Source of the DNA: Parvibaculum sp.
GTDB taxonomy: Bacteria; Pseudomonadota; Alphaproteobacteria; Parvibaculales; Parvibaculaceae
DNA length: 35,548 nucleotides
Assembly: GCA_013823365.1 (NCBI GenBank)
Contig: PNMC01000011.1
Coordinates: 1 to 35,548, forward strand
Direction: 5' to 3'
The notes beneath the pieces are model-generated. The model was not told the origin of the DNA. It did not search any database and saw only the letters and a list, made by a program, of their open reading frames with translations. This document shows, in pieces, positions 10,785-21,144 of this stretch. A program made the translations under genes and the position numbers. The stretch's first letter is position 1, and each line of letters opens with the position of its first letter.

Positions 10785-12614
10785 TCAGGCCCCGGCCATG
10801 GCAGCAAGAAGCACGCGCCGGTAGAGCCGGTCCGTGAGGCTCCGGGGCCGGTCGAGCCCCATCCGTTCAAGCCCGGCCAGCGCCGCCCCTTCTGCCTTGC
10901 CGCCCCGGAGCGCGAGCCGGGCAAGCTCGCCCTTCGTGGCATTGCGGAGCTTGCCGAGCGCCGGCATGAGCGCCTGTTCGACTTCCGTGAAATCGCTGTC
11001 GAAGGGGAAAAGCGGCAGCTTGTTCCGGCGGCGTGCATCCGCCAGCGCCTCTTCCAGGCGGCCGGGCGTATTGTTCCGGTGCCGTTCCGGGATCCTGTAG
11101 TCGTGTGCGATCTTGCCCGCCTTTTTCGCGCGCTCCAGCAATTCTGCCTGAAAACGGGAATCGGCGATGGAAAGCATCGCCGCCACCACTTCGCCATCCG
11201 GCTTGCCGCGCAGATCGGCCACGCCATATTCCGTCACCACCATGTCGCGCAGATGCCGCGGAATGGTCGTATGGCCGTAGTTCCAGAGAACGTTGGACAG
11301 CGTCTTGCCATCCTTGCTGCGCGTCGCCCTGAGCGCGATCACCGAGCGTGCGCCTTCAAGCGCGAAGGCCTGCGCCACGAAATTATACTGCCCGCCGACG
11401 CCGCTCACCACGCGCCCGTCGTCGAGCCCGTCCGATATGGCGGCCCCTGTGAGTGTCGCCATCATGGCGGTATTGATGAAACGCGCCTTCTTGCGCGCCG
11501 TGCGCTTGCGGTCTTCCTCGCCCAGCAGCTCGTTGACGAAGCTCACCGGCACCATGGCGATCTTTGCCCGCATCTGCGGGCTCATCTCGCGGAGCTTGGC
11601 GTAGAAGGCGCGCGAGCCGAGAAAGAATCCCCCATGCACAAGCGCGCCATCCGCCTCGCGCTTCACAACGCCGGCTTCGATCAGATCGATGAAACATTCG
11701 ACCAGCATCTCGCTCGCACCGTAAAGCCCTTCATCGAAGGGTTCGCACTCGCCGCCCTCGGCCGAGAGCCTGTCGCGGAGCGCCTTGAAACTCTCGTTCT
11801 CAAGGTGCCGCAGCCGCAGCGCATGGCCGATCGCGTCGCCGATGGAGCCGATGCCGATCTGCAATGTCCCGCCGTCGGGAATGAGGCCCGCGATACGAAG
11901 ACCGATCGCATGGTCGGCAAGCGTCACCGGCTCGCGCGGCGGCGCGAAAAGCGGGAAATGGAGCGAAGGATTGTCGAGCAGGAAGTCGAATGTCTCTGCC
12001 GTCACTTCGGCATCGCCGCCCATATAGGGCAGGTTCGCGTTGGTCTCGCCGACGGAGATGAACGCCGCCCGGCCTTCGCGCCGCGCCTGCAGGAGATCGG
12101 GCGTGATATCGGGATTGCTGCTCAGGCTGAAGGTCTCGCCCGTCTCCGACGGCGCGACGAGCTGCGCCACCACATTGACGCCGGATTGCAGGATGTATTG
12201 CAGCGCATGGGTGTAGTTCGCGGAGATATAGGCCTGCTGCTGGCGCGGCGAGCCGAGCCATTTCCCGGCCTGCAGGAAGAACTCATTGACCTCGACATTG
12301 GCGGGAAGACGGCCTGAATGAAGATCGCGCGCATAGGTAAGTTCGGGATAGCCGCTGAAGAGCCGTTCGAGCACCGGCCCCATGAAGCGGCCTTCGAGGC
12401 CTCCGCCGGCGCGCGGTACTTCCAGCGTCAGTGCCGTGAAGATGCGCAGCGAAATCGAAGGATCGGCCACAGCCCGCGCGACAAGCGCATTGACGAAATG
12501 ATTGGGCTTGCCGAGACCGAGCGGCAGCGCCAGAACGATCTTCTTGCCCGTGCGTGCAATGACGGCATCGGCAAGGGCCGCGGCCTCCTGAAATCTCTCC
12601 GGGCGGGTGGGCAC
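10785..12614 (-). CDS. Acetyl-CoA hydrolase/transferase family protein (CoA-transferase)
   Basis: 609 aa; GKKIVLALPLGLGKPNHFVNALVARAV...IPDGGTLQIGIGSIGDAIGHAL...SGVGGQYNFVAQAFALEGARSVIALRATRSKDGKTLSNVLWNYGHTTIPRHLRDMVVTEYGVADLRGK, typical of the family. Confidence 0.87.
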   Translation of the reverse strand: MPTRPERFQEAAALADAVIARTGKKIVLALPLGLGKPNHFVNALVARAVADPSISLRIFTALTLEVPRAGGGLEGRFMGPVLERLFSGYPELTYARDLHSGRLPANVEVNEFFLQAGKWLGSPRQQQAYISANYTHALQYILQSGVNVVAQLVAPSETGETFSLSSNPDITPDLLQARREGRAAFISVGETNANLPYMGGDAEVTAETFDFLLDNPSLHFPLFAPPREPVTLADHAIGLRIAGLIPDGGTLQIGIGSIGDAIGHALRLRHLENESFKALRDRLSAEGGECEPFDEGLYGASEMLVECFIDLIEAGVVKREADGALVHGGFFLGSRAFYAKLREMSPQMRAKIAMVPVSFVNELLGEEDRKRTARKKARFINTAMMATLTGAAISDGLDDGRVVSGVGGQYNFVAQAFALEGARSVIALRATRSKDGKTLSNVLWNYGHTTIPRHLRDMVVTEYGVADLRGKPDGEVVAAMLSIADSRFQAELLERAKKAGKIAHDYRIPERHRNNTPGRLEEALADARRRNKLPLFPFDSDFTEVEQALMPALGKLRNATKGELARLALRGGKAEGAALAGLERMGLDRPRSLTDRLYRRVLLAAMAGA

Positions 12615-12673
12615 GCGCGAACCTGCATTTTCTTGTTACGCGGGCAGCGAGCATAGCAGCTTGCCCGCCGCGC

Positions 12674-14935
12674 TCAATCCCCTGCCGCTCGCGACAGGTG
12701 CCGGGGCTCTTCCTTCTCCGCCGGATGAAGCGCGAGATCCTCCGGCGCAAAATCGTCCACTGCGACGACGCGCGCCAGTGCCTTGCGATATCCGGCAATG
12801 AGCTTGGCATCCTCCGCGCCGATCGTGCCGTTCGCGGCCGCCACCTCCGCTTCGGCGGTTCCGGCCTTGCGCATCCTGTCGCGCGCGGCCTGCGTCAGCA
12901 CGGCGAGCGAGAAGGTTTCCTCGAGATTGGCAACGGCATCGCCCGTCACGCCGAGATGAAGGCCGGAGGTCAGACGGTCGCGCGTGACGGATGGCGCGAG
13001 CAGAAGCTCCGCGCATTCGATGGCAAGCCTGTCTTTCGGCCCGCGCACCGCCGCCCCGAAGGGCTGGACGACAAGCCGCGCCAGCCAGGCGATGGGCCGG
13101 TTCGGCAGATTGGCGAAGACTTCGGCGAAGCGCCGGTCGATCCGCGCAAGCCCGTCCGCCATGCAATAGGCGAGAAGCGGCAGGTCTTCCTTCTGGCGTC
13201 CCTCATCCTCGAAGCGCTTCAGCGCCGCGGAGAGGAGATAGAGTTCGGACAATATGTCGCCGAGCCGCGCCGACAGCATTTCCTTCCGCTTCAGCGCGCC
13301 GCCAAGTGTGAGAAGCGCGAGATCGGCAGTGAGCGCAAATCCCGCCGCACGGCGCGAAAGCTGGCGGTAGTAGCGCCTCGCCTTGCCCGCCCGCGGCGCA
13401 GGCGCGAACAGCCCGCCCGTCCAGTTGCGGAAGAAGGCGCGGCCAAGCGTGCGGAAACCGTGGCCGATATGGCGCCAGAAGGCCTCGTCGAACTTGTCGA
13501 GCGCGACCTCCCGGTCTTCTTCCTCCAGCGCCTGCATCTCGTCGAGCAGATGCGGATGGCTGCGAATGGCGCCCTGGCCGAAAATGATGAGATTGCGCGT
13601 GAGGATATTGGCGCCCTCGACCGTGATGCCGACGGGCACCGCGCGGTAGAGATTGCCGAGATAGTTCGACGGCCCGTCGATCACGCCCTTGCCGGCGTGA
13701 ATATCCATCGCGTCGTTCACGGCCTCGCGCATGCGGTCCGTCGCATGGGCCTTCATGATCGCGGAAATGACGGCGAGCTTCCGCCCGCCATCGAGCCCGG
13801 CACAGGTGAGCCGCCGCCCCGCATCGAGGAGATAGGCCGTGCCCGCAATATGGGCGAGCCTCTCCTGCACACCCTCGAACTTGCCGACCGGCAGGCCGAA
13901 TTGCTCGCGCACCCGCGCATAGGCGCCGCTCGTCCGCGCGGCAAAGGCCGCGGCGGCGGCGGAAAGCGACGGCAGCGAAATGCCGCGTCCGGCGGCCAGC
14001 GCGCTCATCAGCATCTTCCAGCCATGGCCCGCCTGCTCCTGTCCGCCGATAATGTGGTCGAGCGGAATGAAGACGTCGCGCCCCTGGATGGGCCCGTTCT
14101 GGAACATCTGGAAGGAGGGGAGATGCCGCCGCCCGATGGTGACGCCCGGCAGATCGGCGGGCACAAGTGCGACCGTGATGCCGTAATTCTTCGGCTCGCC
14201 GATAAGCCCGTCAGGGTCCGACAGCTTGAAGGCGAGGCCGAGAACCGTTGCGACCGGGGCGAGCGTGATGTAGCGCTTGGAAAAATTGAGGCGGATGCCG
14301 AGTACCTCTTCGCCCTGCCATTCGCCCCGGCAGATAACGCCGCTATCGGTCATCGAGGCGGCGTCCGAACCCGCTTCCGGGCTTGTGAGGCCGAAGCAGG
14401 GAATATCCTCGCCCCGCGCGAGCCTCGGCAGCCAGTGATCGCGCTGCGCTTCCGTTCCGAACTGCAGCAGCAATTCGCCGGGCCCGAGCGAATTCGGCAC
14501 CATGACCGTGACGGCCGCCGTCGCCGAACGGCTGGAAATCTTGCGGATGATTTCCGAATGGGCGAAGGCGGAAAATTCGAGCCCGCCATAGGCCTTGGGA
14601 ATGATCATGCCGAAAAAGCGGTGCTCGCGGAGGAAGGCCCAGACCTCTTCCGGCAGGTCACCGTCCTCCCAGGTGATCTTCCAGTCGTCGAGCATGCTGC
14701 ACAGCTCTTCGACCGGGCCGTCCATGAAGGCCTGTTCTTCGGCGCTGAGCTGCGGGCGCGGCGTATCGAGGAGCTTCCGCCAGTCGGGATTGCCGGAGAA
14801 AAGCTCGGCTTCGAGCCAGACATCGCCTGCCTCGAGCGCCTCGCGCTCCGTTTCCGACATCCCGGGCAGCGCCTTTTGCGCCCAGGCGAGGATCGGTCTG
14901 GTAAGCCGGTTTTTCCGCGTTTCTTTCCAGTTCAT
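12674..14935 (-). CDS. fadE: Acyl-CoA dehydrogenase, FadE-type (long form with C-terminal extension)
   Basis: 753 aa; acyl-CoA dehydrogenase motifs (CFGLTSPEAGSDAASM, RYITLAPVATVLGLAFK, GGQEQAGHGWKMLMSALAAGRGISLPS) plus a FadE-like C-terminal region (ARIDRRFAEVFANLPNRPIAWLARLVVQPFG). Confidence 0.88.
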   Translation of the reverse strand: MNWKETRKNRLTRPILAWAQKALPGMSETEREALEAGDVWLEAELFSGNPDWRKLLDTPRPQLSAEEQAFMDGPVEELCSMLDDWKITWEDGDLPEEVWAFLREHRFFGMIIPKAYGGLEFSAFAHSEIIRKISSRSATAAVTVMVPNSLGPGELLLQFGTEAQRDHWLPRLARGEDIPCFGLTSPEAGSDAASMTDSGVICRGEWQGEEVLGIRLNFSKRYITLAPVATVLGLAFKLSDPDGLIGEPKNYGITVALVPADLPGVTIGRRHLPSFQMFQNGPIQGRDVFIPLDHIIGGQEQAGHGWKMLMSALAAGRGISLPSLSAAAAAFAARTSGAYARVREQFGLPVGKFEGVQERLAHIAGTAYLLDAGRRLTCAGLDGGRKLAVISAIMKAHATDRMREAVNDAMDIHAGKGVIDGPSNYLGNLYRAVPVGITVEGANILTRNLIIFGQGAIRSHPHLLDEMQALEEEDREVALDKFDEAFWRHIGHGFRTLGRAFFRNWTGGLFAPAPRAGKARRYYRQLSRRAAGFALTADLALLTLGGALKRKEMLSARLGDILSELYLLSAALKRFEDEGRQKEDLPLLAYCMADGLARIDRRFAEVFANLPNRPIAWLARLVVQPFGAAVRGPKDRLAIECAELLLAPSVTRDRLTSGLHLGVTGDAVANLEETFSLAVLTQAARDRMRKAGTAEAEVAAANGTIGAEDAKLIAGYRKALARVVAVDDFAPEDLALHPAEKEEPRHLSRAAGD

Positions 14936-14992
14936 GGCGAATGAACTTGTTCGCTGGAGCCGGAAGTCAAGGAACCCGAAGGCGGGATCGGC

Positions 14993-17900
14993 CTATTCGG
15001 CACCCTCCATGGGCCTCGGGCGCAGCGGCCGGTCGACCAGCTCCATTTCCTCGTCGAGCCGCCGCTTCGTGTCGCCCGGCGAGCCCGTGCCCCGGGCAAA
15101 GGCCTGATAGGCGACCGGTACCACGAAGAGCGTGAAGGCCGTCGTCGCGATGATGCCGGAAAAGATCACGACGCCGATGGCCGACCGGGTTTCCGCGCCT
15201 GCGCCGAAGGAGAGGATGAGCGGAATGGCGCCCGCCGCCGTGGTGATTGCCGTCATCAGGATGGGGCGGAGCCGAATGCCCGCCGCTTCCACCAGCGCCT
15301 CGCGGAAATCCTTGCCCTCGTCGCGCAGCTGATTGGCGAATTCGACGATCAGGATGCCGTTCTTCGCGGCAAGTCCCACCAGCATGATGAGCCCGATCTG
15401 CGTGTAGAGATTGATCGTGCCGCCCGAAATCCAGATGCCGAAAAGCCCGCCGGTCACCGCGAGCGGGACCGTGGTGATGATGATGAAGGGATGGACGAAG
15501 CTCTCGAACTGCGCCGCGAGCACGAGAAACACCACGACGATGCCGAGCACGAAGACGAAGGCAAGCGCGCCGCCCGCCTCCTTGAAATTCATCGACTGGC
15601 CCTTGTAGTCGATCGTGACGCCCTGCGGCAGCCGCTCGCGGGCGAGCTCTTCGAGATAATCGAGTGCCTCGCCGAGCGTATAGCCATCCGCCAGGTCGGC
15701 CTCGATGGTGATCGCCCGCACCCGGTTGTAGCGGTTGAGGCTCGCGGGGCCTGCCGACTCGGAAATGCTGACGAGATTGGCGACAGGAATAAGCTCGCCC
15801 GTCCTGTCGGAGCGGACGAAAAGATTGCTCATGTCGCTCGGCGTCCGTTGCGACGAGCGTTCGCCTTCAAGGATCACGTCGTATTCTTCGCCTTCCTCGA
15901 CATAGCGGGTGACGAGGCGCGAGCCGAAAATCGTTTCGAGCGTGCGCCCGACATTGCCCACCGTCACGCCGAGATCGCCCGCGCTGTTGCGGTCGATCTC
16001 CACGCGAAGCTGCGGCTTCGTTTCCTTGTAGTCGTGATCGATATTGATGAGGCCCGGATTGTCCTCTTCGATGGCGGCGAGCAGGATATCGCGCCATTCG
16101 CGCAACTGCTCGAACGTGCCGCCGCCGATGACGAACTGCACCGGCTTCGACGTGCCGCCGCCGAATCCCGAGCGCATCACGGGAGAAATCGTCACGCCGG
16201 GCAGGTCGCTCGTGATCTCGCGGATCTCCGCCATGATATCCCAGGCCGAGCGGCGCACCGCCCAGTCATGCAGCACAACGACGGCAATGCCGTCATTGAA
16301 GCTCGCCGTATTGCCGAAGGAGCGCGGTGCGCGCACGAGCAGCCGGTTGACCTCGCCGCGCTCGACAAGCGGCATGAGCCGCGTCTCGATCTCGGTCATA
16401 TAGGCGGCGGTATAGTCGTAGGAAGCACCTTCCGGCGCGTTCACCATCACGAAGAAAGTGCCCCGGTCCTCGCGCGGCGCGTATTCGGATGGTGTGAACG
16501 TGAAAAGGCCGAAGGCGACGACGATCATGACGCCGAAAACGCCGAAGACCGGCAGCGGCCGTGCCAGGGTCTTGTCGAGCAGTTCCGTATAGCGATCCCG
16601 CATCCGGTTGAAGAAGCGGTCCACGGCAAGCGTGAAGCGGCTCGGTCCCGCCGCAGGCTTCAGCACCTTGGAGGAAAGCATGGGCGACAGGCTCAAGGCG
16701 ACGAAGCTCGAAAAGCCGACCGCCGCCGCCATGGTGATCGCGAATTCCGAAAAGAGCCGGCCAACCGCCCCCTCGACAAAGGCGAGCGGCACGAACACCG
16801 CCATCAGCACGATAGTTGTGGCGATGACCGCAAAGCCCACCTGCCTTGCGCCGCGGTAGGCGGCGACAAGCGGCGTCTCCCCTTCTTCCATGCGGCGGTA
16901 GATATTTTCGAGAACGACGATCGTGTCGTCCACGACAAGCCCGATGGCGAGCACCAGCGCGAGAAGGGTGAGCAGGTTGACGGAAAAGCCCGCCAGGAAA
17001 AGGACGAAGAATGTCGCGATGAGCGAAACCGGCACGGTGACCGCGGGAACGAGCGTCGCCCGCATGCTGCCGAGAAAGACGAAGATCGTCAGCACGACAA
17101 GGACGATCGCAATGCCGAGTGTCTTGTAGACCTCGTTGATCGCGCCTTCCACGAAGACGCTGCTGTCATAGCTCTGCCGGAACTCCATGCCTTCCGGCAG
17201 CGTCGGGGCGATGCGCTCGGCCTCCGCCTTCGCGCCATTTGCGACGGTGAGCGTGTTCGCCGTCGATTGCTTGATGATGCCGATGCCGACCATCTGCACC
17301 TGGTTGCCGCGGAAGAAGGTACGGTCCTCCGCCGCCGCGCGTTCGACGCGCGACACATCGCCGAGGCGTACCAGGTAGCCATCGTCGCCCTGGCGGAGTA
17401 CGAGCTGGCGGAAGTCTTCCGGGGTGCGGTAGCTCCGCTCGATGCGCGCGGTGAACTGGCGCTGTGTCGATTCGATGCTGCCGGCGGGAAGCTCGACATT
17501 CTCCGCGAGCAGCGCCTGTTCCACATCGCCGACCGTCAATTGCCGGGCAGCGAGCGCAGAGCGATCGAGCCAGATGCGCATGGCATAGTGCCGCGCTCCC
17601 GACAGCCGCACGCGCGCCACGCCGTCAAGCGTCGAGAAACGGTCGACGATATGGCGCTCGGCATAATCCGTCAGCTCCAGCACGTTCATATTGGGGCTAA
17701 CGAGATTGAGCCACATGATGACGTCGTCGCTGGAATCGACTTTCTGGATGTCCGGCGGATCGGCTTCCTGAGGCAGGTCGTCGAGAATGCCCGACACACG
17801 GTCGCGAATATCGTTCGCCGCCGCGTCGATATCGCGGCCCGGCCTGAATTCGATAGTGATGCGCGAGCGCCCGTCCTGACTTTGCGACTGGACATAGGAA

Positions 17901-18130
17901 ATGCCCTCGACCCCGGCGATGCGCTCCTCGATCCGCTCGGTGATGCGCGTCTCGACCACGGCGGCGGCGGCGCCGCGATAATCCGTGGTGATGGAGACGA
18001 TGGGCGGATCGATGTCGGGATATTCGCGCAGGGGCAGCCGGTCGAAGGCGACAAGGCCGAAGGCGACGAGCAGCAGGCTCAAAACGGCGGCAAAGACGGG
18101 CCGGGTAACGGAGACGTCCGAAAGCTTCAT
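14993..18130 (-). CDS. RND multidrug efflux permease (AcrB/HAE1-like)
   Basis: 1045 aa; MKLSDVSVTRPVFAAVLSLLLVAFGLVAFDRLPLREYPDIDPPIVSITTDYRGAAAAVVETRITERIEERIAGVEGI; TM4 VVDDTIVVLENIYR and TM10 GLAAKNGILIVEFANQ. Confidence 0.95.
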   Translation of the reverse strand: MKLSDVSVTRPVFAAVLSLLLVAFGLVAFDRLPLREYPDIDPPIVSITTDYRGAAAAVVETRITERIEERIAGVEGISYVQSQSQDGRSRITIEFRPGRDIDAAANDIRDRVSGILDDLPQEADPPDIQKVDSSDDVIMWLNLVSPNMNVLELTDYAERHIVDRFSTLDGVARVRLSGARHYAMRIWLDRSALAARQLTVGDVEQALLAENVELPAGSIESTQRQFTARIERSYRTPEDFRQLVLRQGDDGYLVRLGDVSRVERAAAEDRTFFRGNQVQMVGIGIIKQSTANTLTVANGAKAEAERIAPTLPEGMEFRQSYDSSVFVEGAINEVYKTLGIAIVLVVLTIFVFLGSMRATLVPAVTVPVSLIATFFVLFLAGFSVNLLTLLALVLAIGLVVDDTIVVLENIYRRMEEGETPLVAAYRGARQVGFAVIATTIVLMAVFVPLAFVEGAVGRLFSEFAITMAAAVGFSSFVALSLSPMLSSKVLKPAAGPSRFTLAVDRFFNRMRDRYTELLDKTLARPLPVFGVFGVMIVVAFGLFTFTPSEYAPREDRGTFFVMVNAPEGASYDYTAAYMTEIETRLMPLVERGEVNRLLVRAPRSFGNTASFNDGIAVVVLHDWAVRRSAWDIMAEIREITSDLPGVTISPVMRSGFGGGTSKPVQFVIGGGTFEQLREWRDILLAAIEEDNPGLINIDHDYKETKPQLRVEIDRNSAGDLGVTVGNVGRTLETIFGSRLVTRYVEEGEEYDVILEGERSSQRTPSDMSNLFVRSDRTGELIPVANLVSISESAGPASLNRYNRVRAITIEADLADGYTLGEALDYLEELARERLPQGVTIDYKGQSMNFKEAGGALAFVFVLGIVVVFLVLAAQFESFVHPFIIITTVPLAVTGGLFGIWISGGTINLYTQIGLIMLVGLAAKNGILIVEFANQLRDEGKDFREALVEAAGIRLRPILMTAITTAAGAIPLILSFGAGAETRSAIGVVIFSGIIATTAFTLFVVPVAYQAFARGTGSPGDTKRRLDEEMELVDRPLRPRPMEGAE

Positions 18131-18140
18131 TGCCGTCTCC

Positions 18141-19196
18141 TTACTGGACCACGATCGTGTCTTCCATCACGGCGCCGATGGCCTGGCCGTGTTTCTGTTC
18201 TTCGAGAATGTTGACGGCCTGTCCGTCCCGCAGCCGCATGGTGCCATGCGTGACGACAGCCTCACCTTCATCGAGCCCGGAAAGAATTTCGACATCGCCC
18301 GGCCGCCGTGCGCCGATCCGGACTTCGCGCCGCTCGGCCTTGCCGTCCCGCACTACGAAAACGAAATTGTTGGCCCCCGAGGGGACCAGCGCCTCTTCCG
18401 GAATGACGACCGCCTGACGCGGATTCTTCATGAGCTGCACGGTCATCAGCAGGCCCGGCCTGAGCGCATGATCGGGATTGTCGATCAACGCCCGCGCGGT
18501 GATCGAGCGCGTCACGCGGTCGACCTGTGTCGAAACGCTGTGCACCTGGCCGCGGAATTCGTGGCCGGGAAGCGCCGTCGTCGTGGCGACGATCTCAAGT
18601 CCGGGCACGATGGTGGACAGATAGGCGGCGGGCACGGTGAAATCGAGTTTGATCGGGTCGAGATCGTCCAGCGTGGTGATCCGGTCGCCCGGCGTCACCA
18701 GCGTGCCGAGGCTGATCTGGCGCAGCCCGACAATGCCGCCGAAAGGCGCGCGGATTTCACGGTCGGCAAGCCGCGCCGCCGCCGCATCGCGGTTCGCCTC
18801 CGCCTCGCGCATCGCCGCAAGCCGCTCTTCGAGCTGCGCCGTCGCCGTGAACTGCCGCCGTTCGAGCTCGCGGGAGCGCTCGTAAGCCGTGCGCCGTTCG
18901 GCAAGCACTGCTTCGGCCGCCGCCAGCGCCGCGCGCTGTTCCTCGCGCCGCATCGCGACGAGCAATTGCCCTTCCTCGACCGTCTGGCCGTCCTCGAACA
19001 GGATTTCCGTCACCCGGTCGGCGACATTCGCCGTGATCACCACGCTTTCATTGGAAAAGCTTGTGCCCAGCGCTTCGACGCGGTCGACGAACCGGTCCGT
19101 CACGGCCCTGACGACGATTACGTTCTGCGCGGTCTCGGCATGCGCAACGGCCGGGAGCGCGATGAGAGCGGCAAGGAGGAGGCGGAAGAGACGCAT
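18141..19196 (-). CDS. RND efflux periplasmic adaptor subunit (partner of 14993-18130)
   Basis: 351 aa from ATG at 19196: signal-like MRLFRLLLAALIALPAVAHAETAQ, then VTEILFEDGQTVEEGQLLVAMRREEQRAALAAAEAVL...IRAPFGGIVGLRQISLGTLVTPGDRITTLDDLDPIKLDFTVP. Confidence 0.92.
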   Translation of the reverse strand: MRLFRLLLAALIALPAVAHAETAQNVIVVRAVTDRFVDRVEALGTSFSNESVVITANVADRVTEILFEDGQTVEEGQLLVAMRREEQRAALAAAEAVLAERRTAYERSRELERRQFTATAQLEERLAAMREAEANRDAAAARLADREIRAPFGGIVGLRQISLGTLVTPGDRITTLDDLDPIKLDFTVPAAYLSTIVPGLEIVATTTALPGHEFRGQVHSVSTQVDRVTRSITARALIDNPDHALRPGLLMTVQLMKNPRQAVVIPEEALVPSGANNFVFVVRDGKAERREVRIGARRPGDVEILSGLDEGEAVVTHGTMRLRDGQAVNILEEQKHGQAIGAVMEDTIVVQ

Positions 19197-19267
19197 GCGG
19201 ACTCCAGTAACGGGCGATCCCGGACCTAGGCGAGCGGCGAATAGTGCAGCTCCAATCCGTTGAAATT

Positions 19268-19283
19268 GTGACAATAGCGTCAC
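19268..19283. promoter_or_regulatory. Inverted repeat GTGAC-N6-GTCAC upstream of the second MFP-RND operon (candidate operator)
   Basis: Sequence GTGACAATAGCGTCAC about 70 bp upstream of the adaptor ATG. Confidence 0.35.
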
Positions 19284-19324
19284 TTTGGGTGCCAAGCCCT
19301 CAATTTCCAGTGAGGAAATCCCTT

Positions 19325-21049
19325 TTATGGGGTGTTTTCCGGGTTCTGGACGGGCAGCGGCGCCGGAATATTGCTCCGCGAGATAGAGAAACTGAGCAGG
19401 ATCGTCGGCAGGATACCGAGCGCGACGATGGTGAGCGCCGCCGTGCTGGCCTCGGCCAGTCTTTCATCCGAGGCAAGGCGGTAGGTCCGTGTCGCCAGCG
19501 TCTCGAAATTGAAGGGCCTGAGCAGCAGCGTTGCCGGCAATTCTTTCAGGACGTCGATGAAAACGATGAGAGCGGCACTTGCGAGCGCCCCGCGCATCAG
19601 CGGCACATGCACCGCCGAGAGCACGCGCCGCGGTCCCGCCCCGAGGCTCCGCGCCGCCGCATCGAGCGTCGGATGGATTTTCTCAAGCCCGCTATGCGCC
19701 GCATTATAGGCGGCGGTCAGAAAACGGGCGACATAGGCGAAGATGAGGCCCGCGATCGAGCCGGTCAGCAGCAGGCCGGGCGAAAAGCCGAGCCGCGTTT
19801 CGGCGAAGTCGCCGAAACTCCGGTCGATGCTGGTCGAGAGCGTGAGAATGCCGATGGCGATCATCGCACCCGGCAGCGCATAGCCGAGTGTCGCGAGCCG
19901 GATCGACACGCGGTTGAAGCGCGTCGGGCGAAGCCGCTCGCCATAGGCAAGGACCAGTGCCAGCACTGTCGCGATGGCAGCCGCGATGGCGGCGACGGAA
20001 ATGCTGTTCCAGGCGAAATCGAGAAAGTTGCGGCCAAGCAGAGGATCGCCTTGCAGAAGCGCGTAGCGGATGAGCACGCCCGCCGGCACGATGAAGCCGA
20101 GCAGCACCGGCAGCGCGCAGGCGATGACGGCGGCGGCGGCGGCAAGGCCCTTGAGCCGTCTCGGCTGCGAGGCCATGTCGCGCGCCATGGGATTGGCGAC
20201 GCGCCCGCGCCGGCTCGCCATTTCGAGAAAGACGAGCGCGATCGCGAAGACGAAAAGCCAGGCGGCGATCTGCGCCGCCGAAACGGCATCCCCAAGGCTG
20301 AACCAGGTTCGGAAAATGCCGGTCGTGAGCGTTGGCACGGCGAAATAATCCACCACGCCGAAATCCGAAATCGTTTCCATCAGCGCCAGCGCGATGCCGC
20401 CCGCGATGGCAGGTCGCGCACAGGGAAGCGCGACCCGCGTGAAGGCGCGCCAGGGGCGAGCGCCGAGATTGCGCGCCGCATCGAAAAGCGCCGCCGATTG
20501 CCGCTGGAAGGACGCCCGTGCAAGCAGATAGACATAAGGGTAAAGCACAAGGCTCAGCATCACCGCCGCGCCGGGCAGTGAGCGCACCGGCGGAAAATAA
20601 TAGTCGCCCACACCCCATCCGGTGGCGGCACGCAACGCGGACTGAACCGGCCCCGCAAAGGCGAGGAGATCGGTATAGACGTAAGCCACGATATAGGCGG
20701 GTGTCGCGAGCGGCAGCACCAGCGCCCAGCTCGCCACCGAATGGCCGGGAAAACGCGTCGTCACGGTGAGCCAGGCGGTGCCCACGCCCGCAATCCCCGT
20801 CATGAGTGCGACAAGCGCCATCAGCTTCAGCGTATTGCCGACATAGGTCGGAAGCACGGTGGAGGCGAGATGTGCCCAGTTCTCGCTCGCCGGTGCGGCA
20901 AGGCTGGCCAGCACCACGAGCGAAGGCAGCAGGACCAGAAAGGCCGCGGCAAGGGCCCCGAACGTCCAGCCCGAGGCGGCGCGCGAGCCCGGCGCTGCGG
21001 CAAATACGGCGCCGGGGGGCGGAGCCTGATCTTTTTCCGTGACTGACAT
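19325..21049 (-). CDS. fbpB: Ferric iron ABC transporter, two-domain permease (FbpB-like)
   Basis: 574 aa with two binding-protein-dependent permease units (ARNLGARPWRAFTRVALPCARPAIAGGIALALMETISDFG; ARSLGAGPRRVLSAVHVPLMRGALASAALIVFIDVLKELPATLLLRPFNFETLATRTYRLASDERL); divergent from the matching ATPase. Confidence 0.88.
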   Translation of the reverse strand: MSVTEKDQAPPPGAVFAAAPGSRAASGWTFGALAAAFLVLLPSLVVLASLAAPASENWAHLASTVLPTYVGNTLKLMALVALMTGIAGVGTAWLTVTTRFPGHSVASWALVLPLATPAYIVAYVYTDLLAFAGPVQSALRAATGWGVGDYYFPPVRSLPGAAVMLSLVLYPYVYLLARASFQRQSAALFDAARNLGARPWRAFTRVALPCARPAIAGGIALALMETISDFGVVDYFAVPTLTTGIFRTWFSLGDAVSAAQIAAWLFVFAIALVFLEMASRRGRVANPMARDMASQPRRLKGLAAAAAVIACALPVLLGFIVPAGVLIRYALLQGDPLLGRNFLDFAWNSISVAAIAAAIATVLALVLAYGERLRPTRFNRVSIRLATLGYALPGAMIAIGILTLSTSIDRSFGDFAETRLGFSPGLLLTGSIAGLIFAYVARFLTAAYNAAHSGLEKIHPTLDAAARSLGAGPRRVLSAVHVPLMRGALASAALIVFIDVLKELPATLLLRPFNFETLATRTYRLASDERLAEASTAALTIVALGILPTILLSFSISRSNIPAPLPVQNPENTP

Positions 21050-21092
21050 GGCGCTGTTGTGACAAATACCGGGCGGGGCGGCAAAGTAATTT

Positions 21093-21107
21093 TGCTACGC
21101 ATTCGCA
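21093..21107. promoter_or_regulatory. Weak Fur-box-like site in the fbpB/fbpC divergent promoter
   Basis: TGCTACGCATTCGCA; right half (ATTCGCA) resembles TGAGAATNATTCTCA, left half poor (about 5 mismatches overall). Confidence 0.3.
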
Positions 21108-21144
21108 CTAACCCCTCCCGTTCACGCGCCGCGAGGTCTTCAGA

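Noticed and set aside
15491-18214. 907-aa plus-strand ORF (also 12698-14944, 10677-12317, 7358-8956, 3102-4796)
   Set aside because: Each lies opposite a clear conserved gene (RND, FadE, CoA-transferase, RND, BVMO) and translates to charged Arg/Asp/His-rich sequence without recognisable domains.
19303-19319. ATTTCC-AGTGA-GGAAAT inverted repeat downstream of fbpB as a terminator
   Set aside because: Short AT-rich stem with no following U-tract on the minus strand; not convincing.
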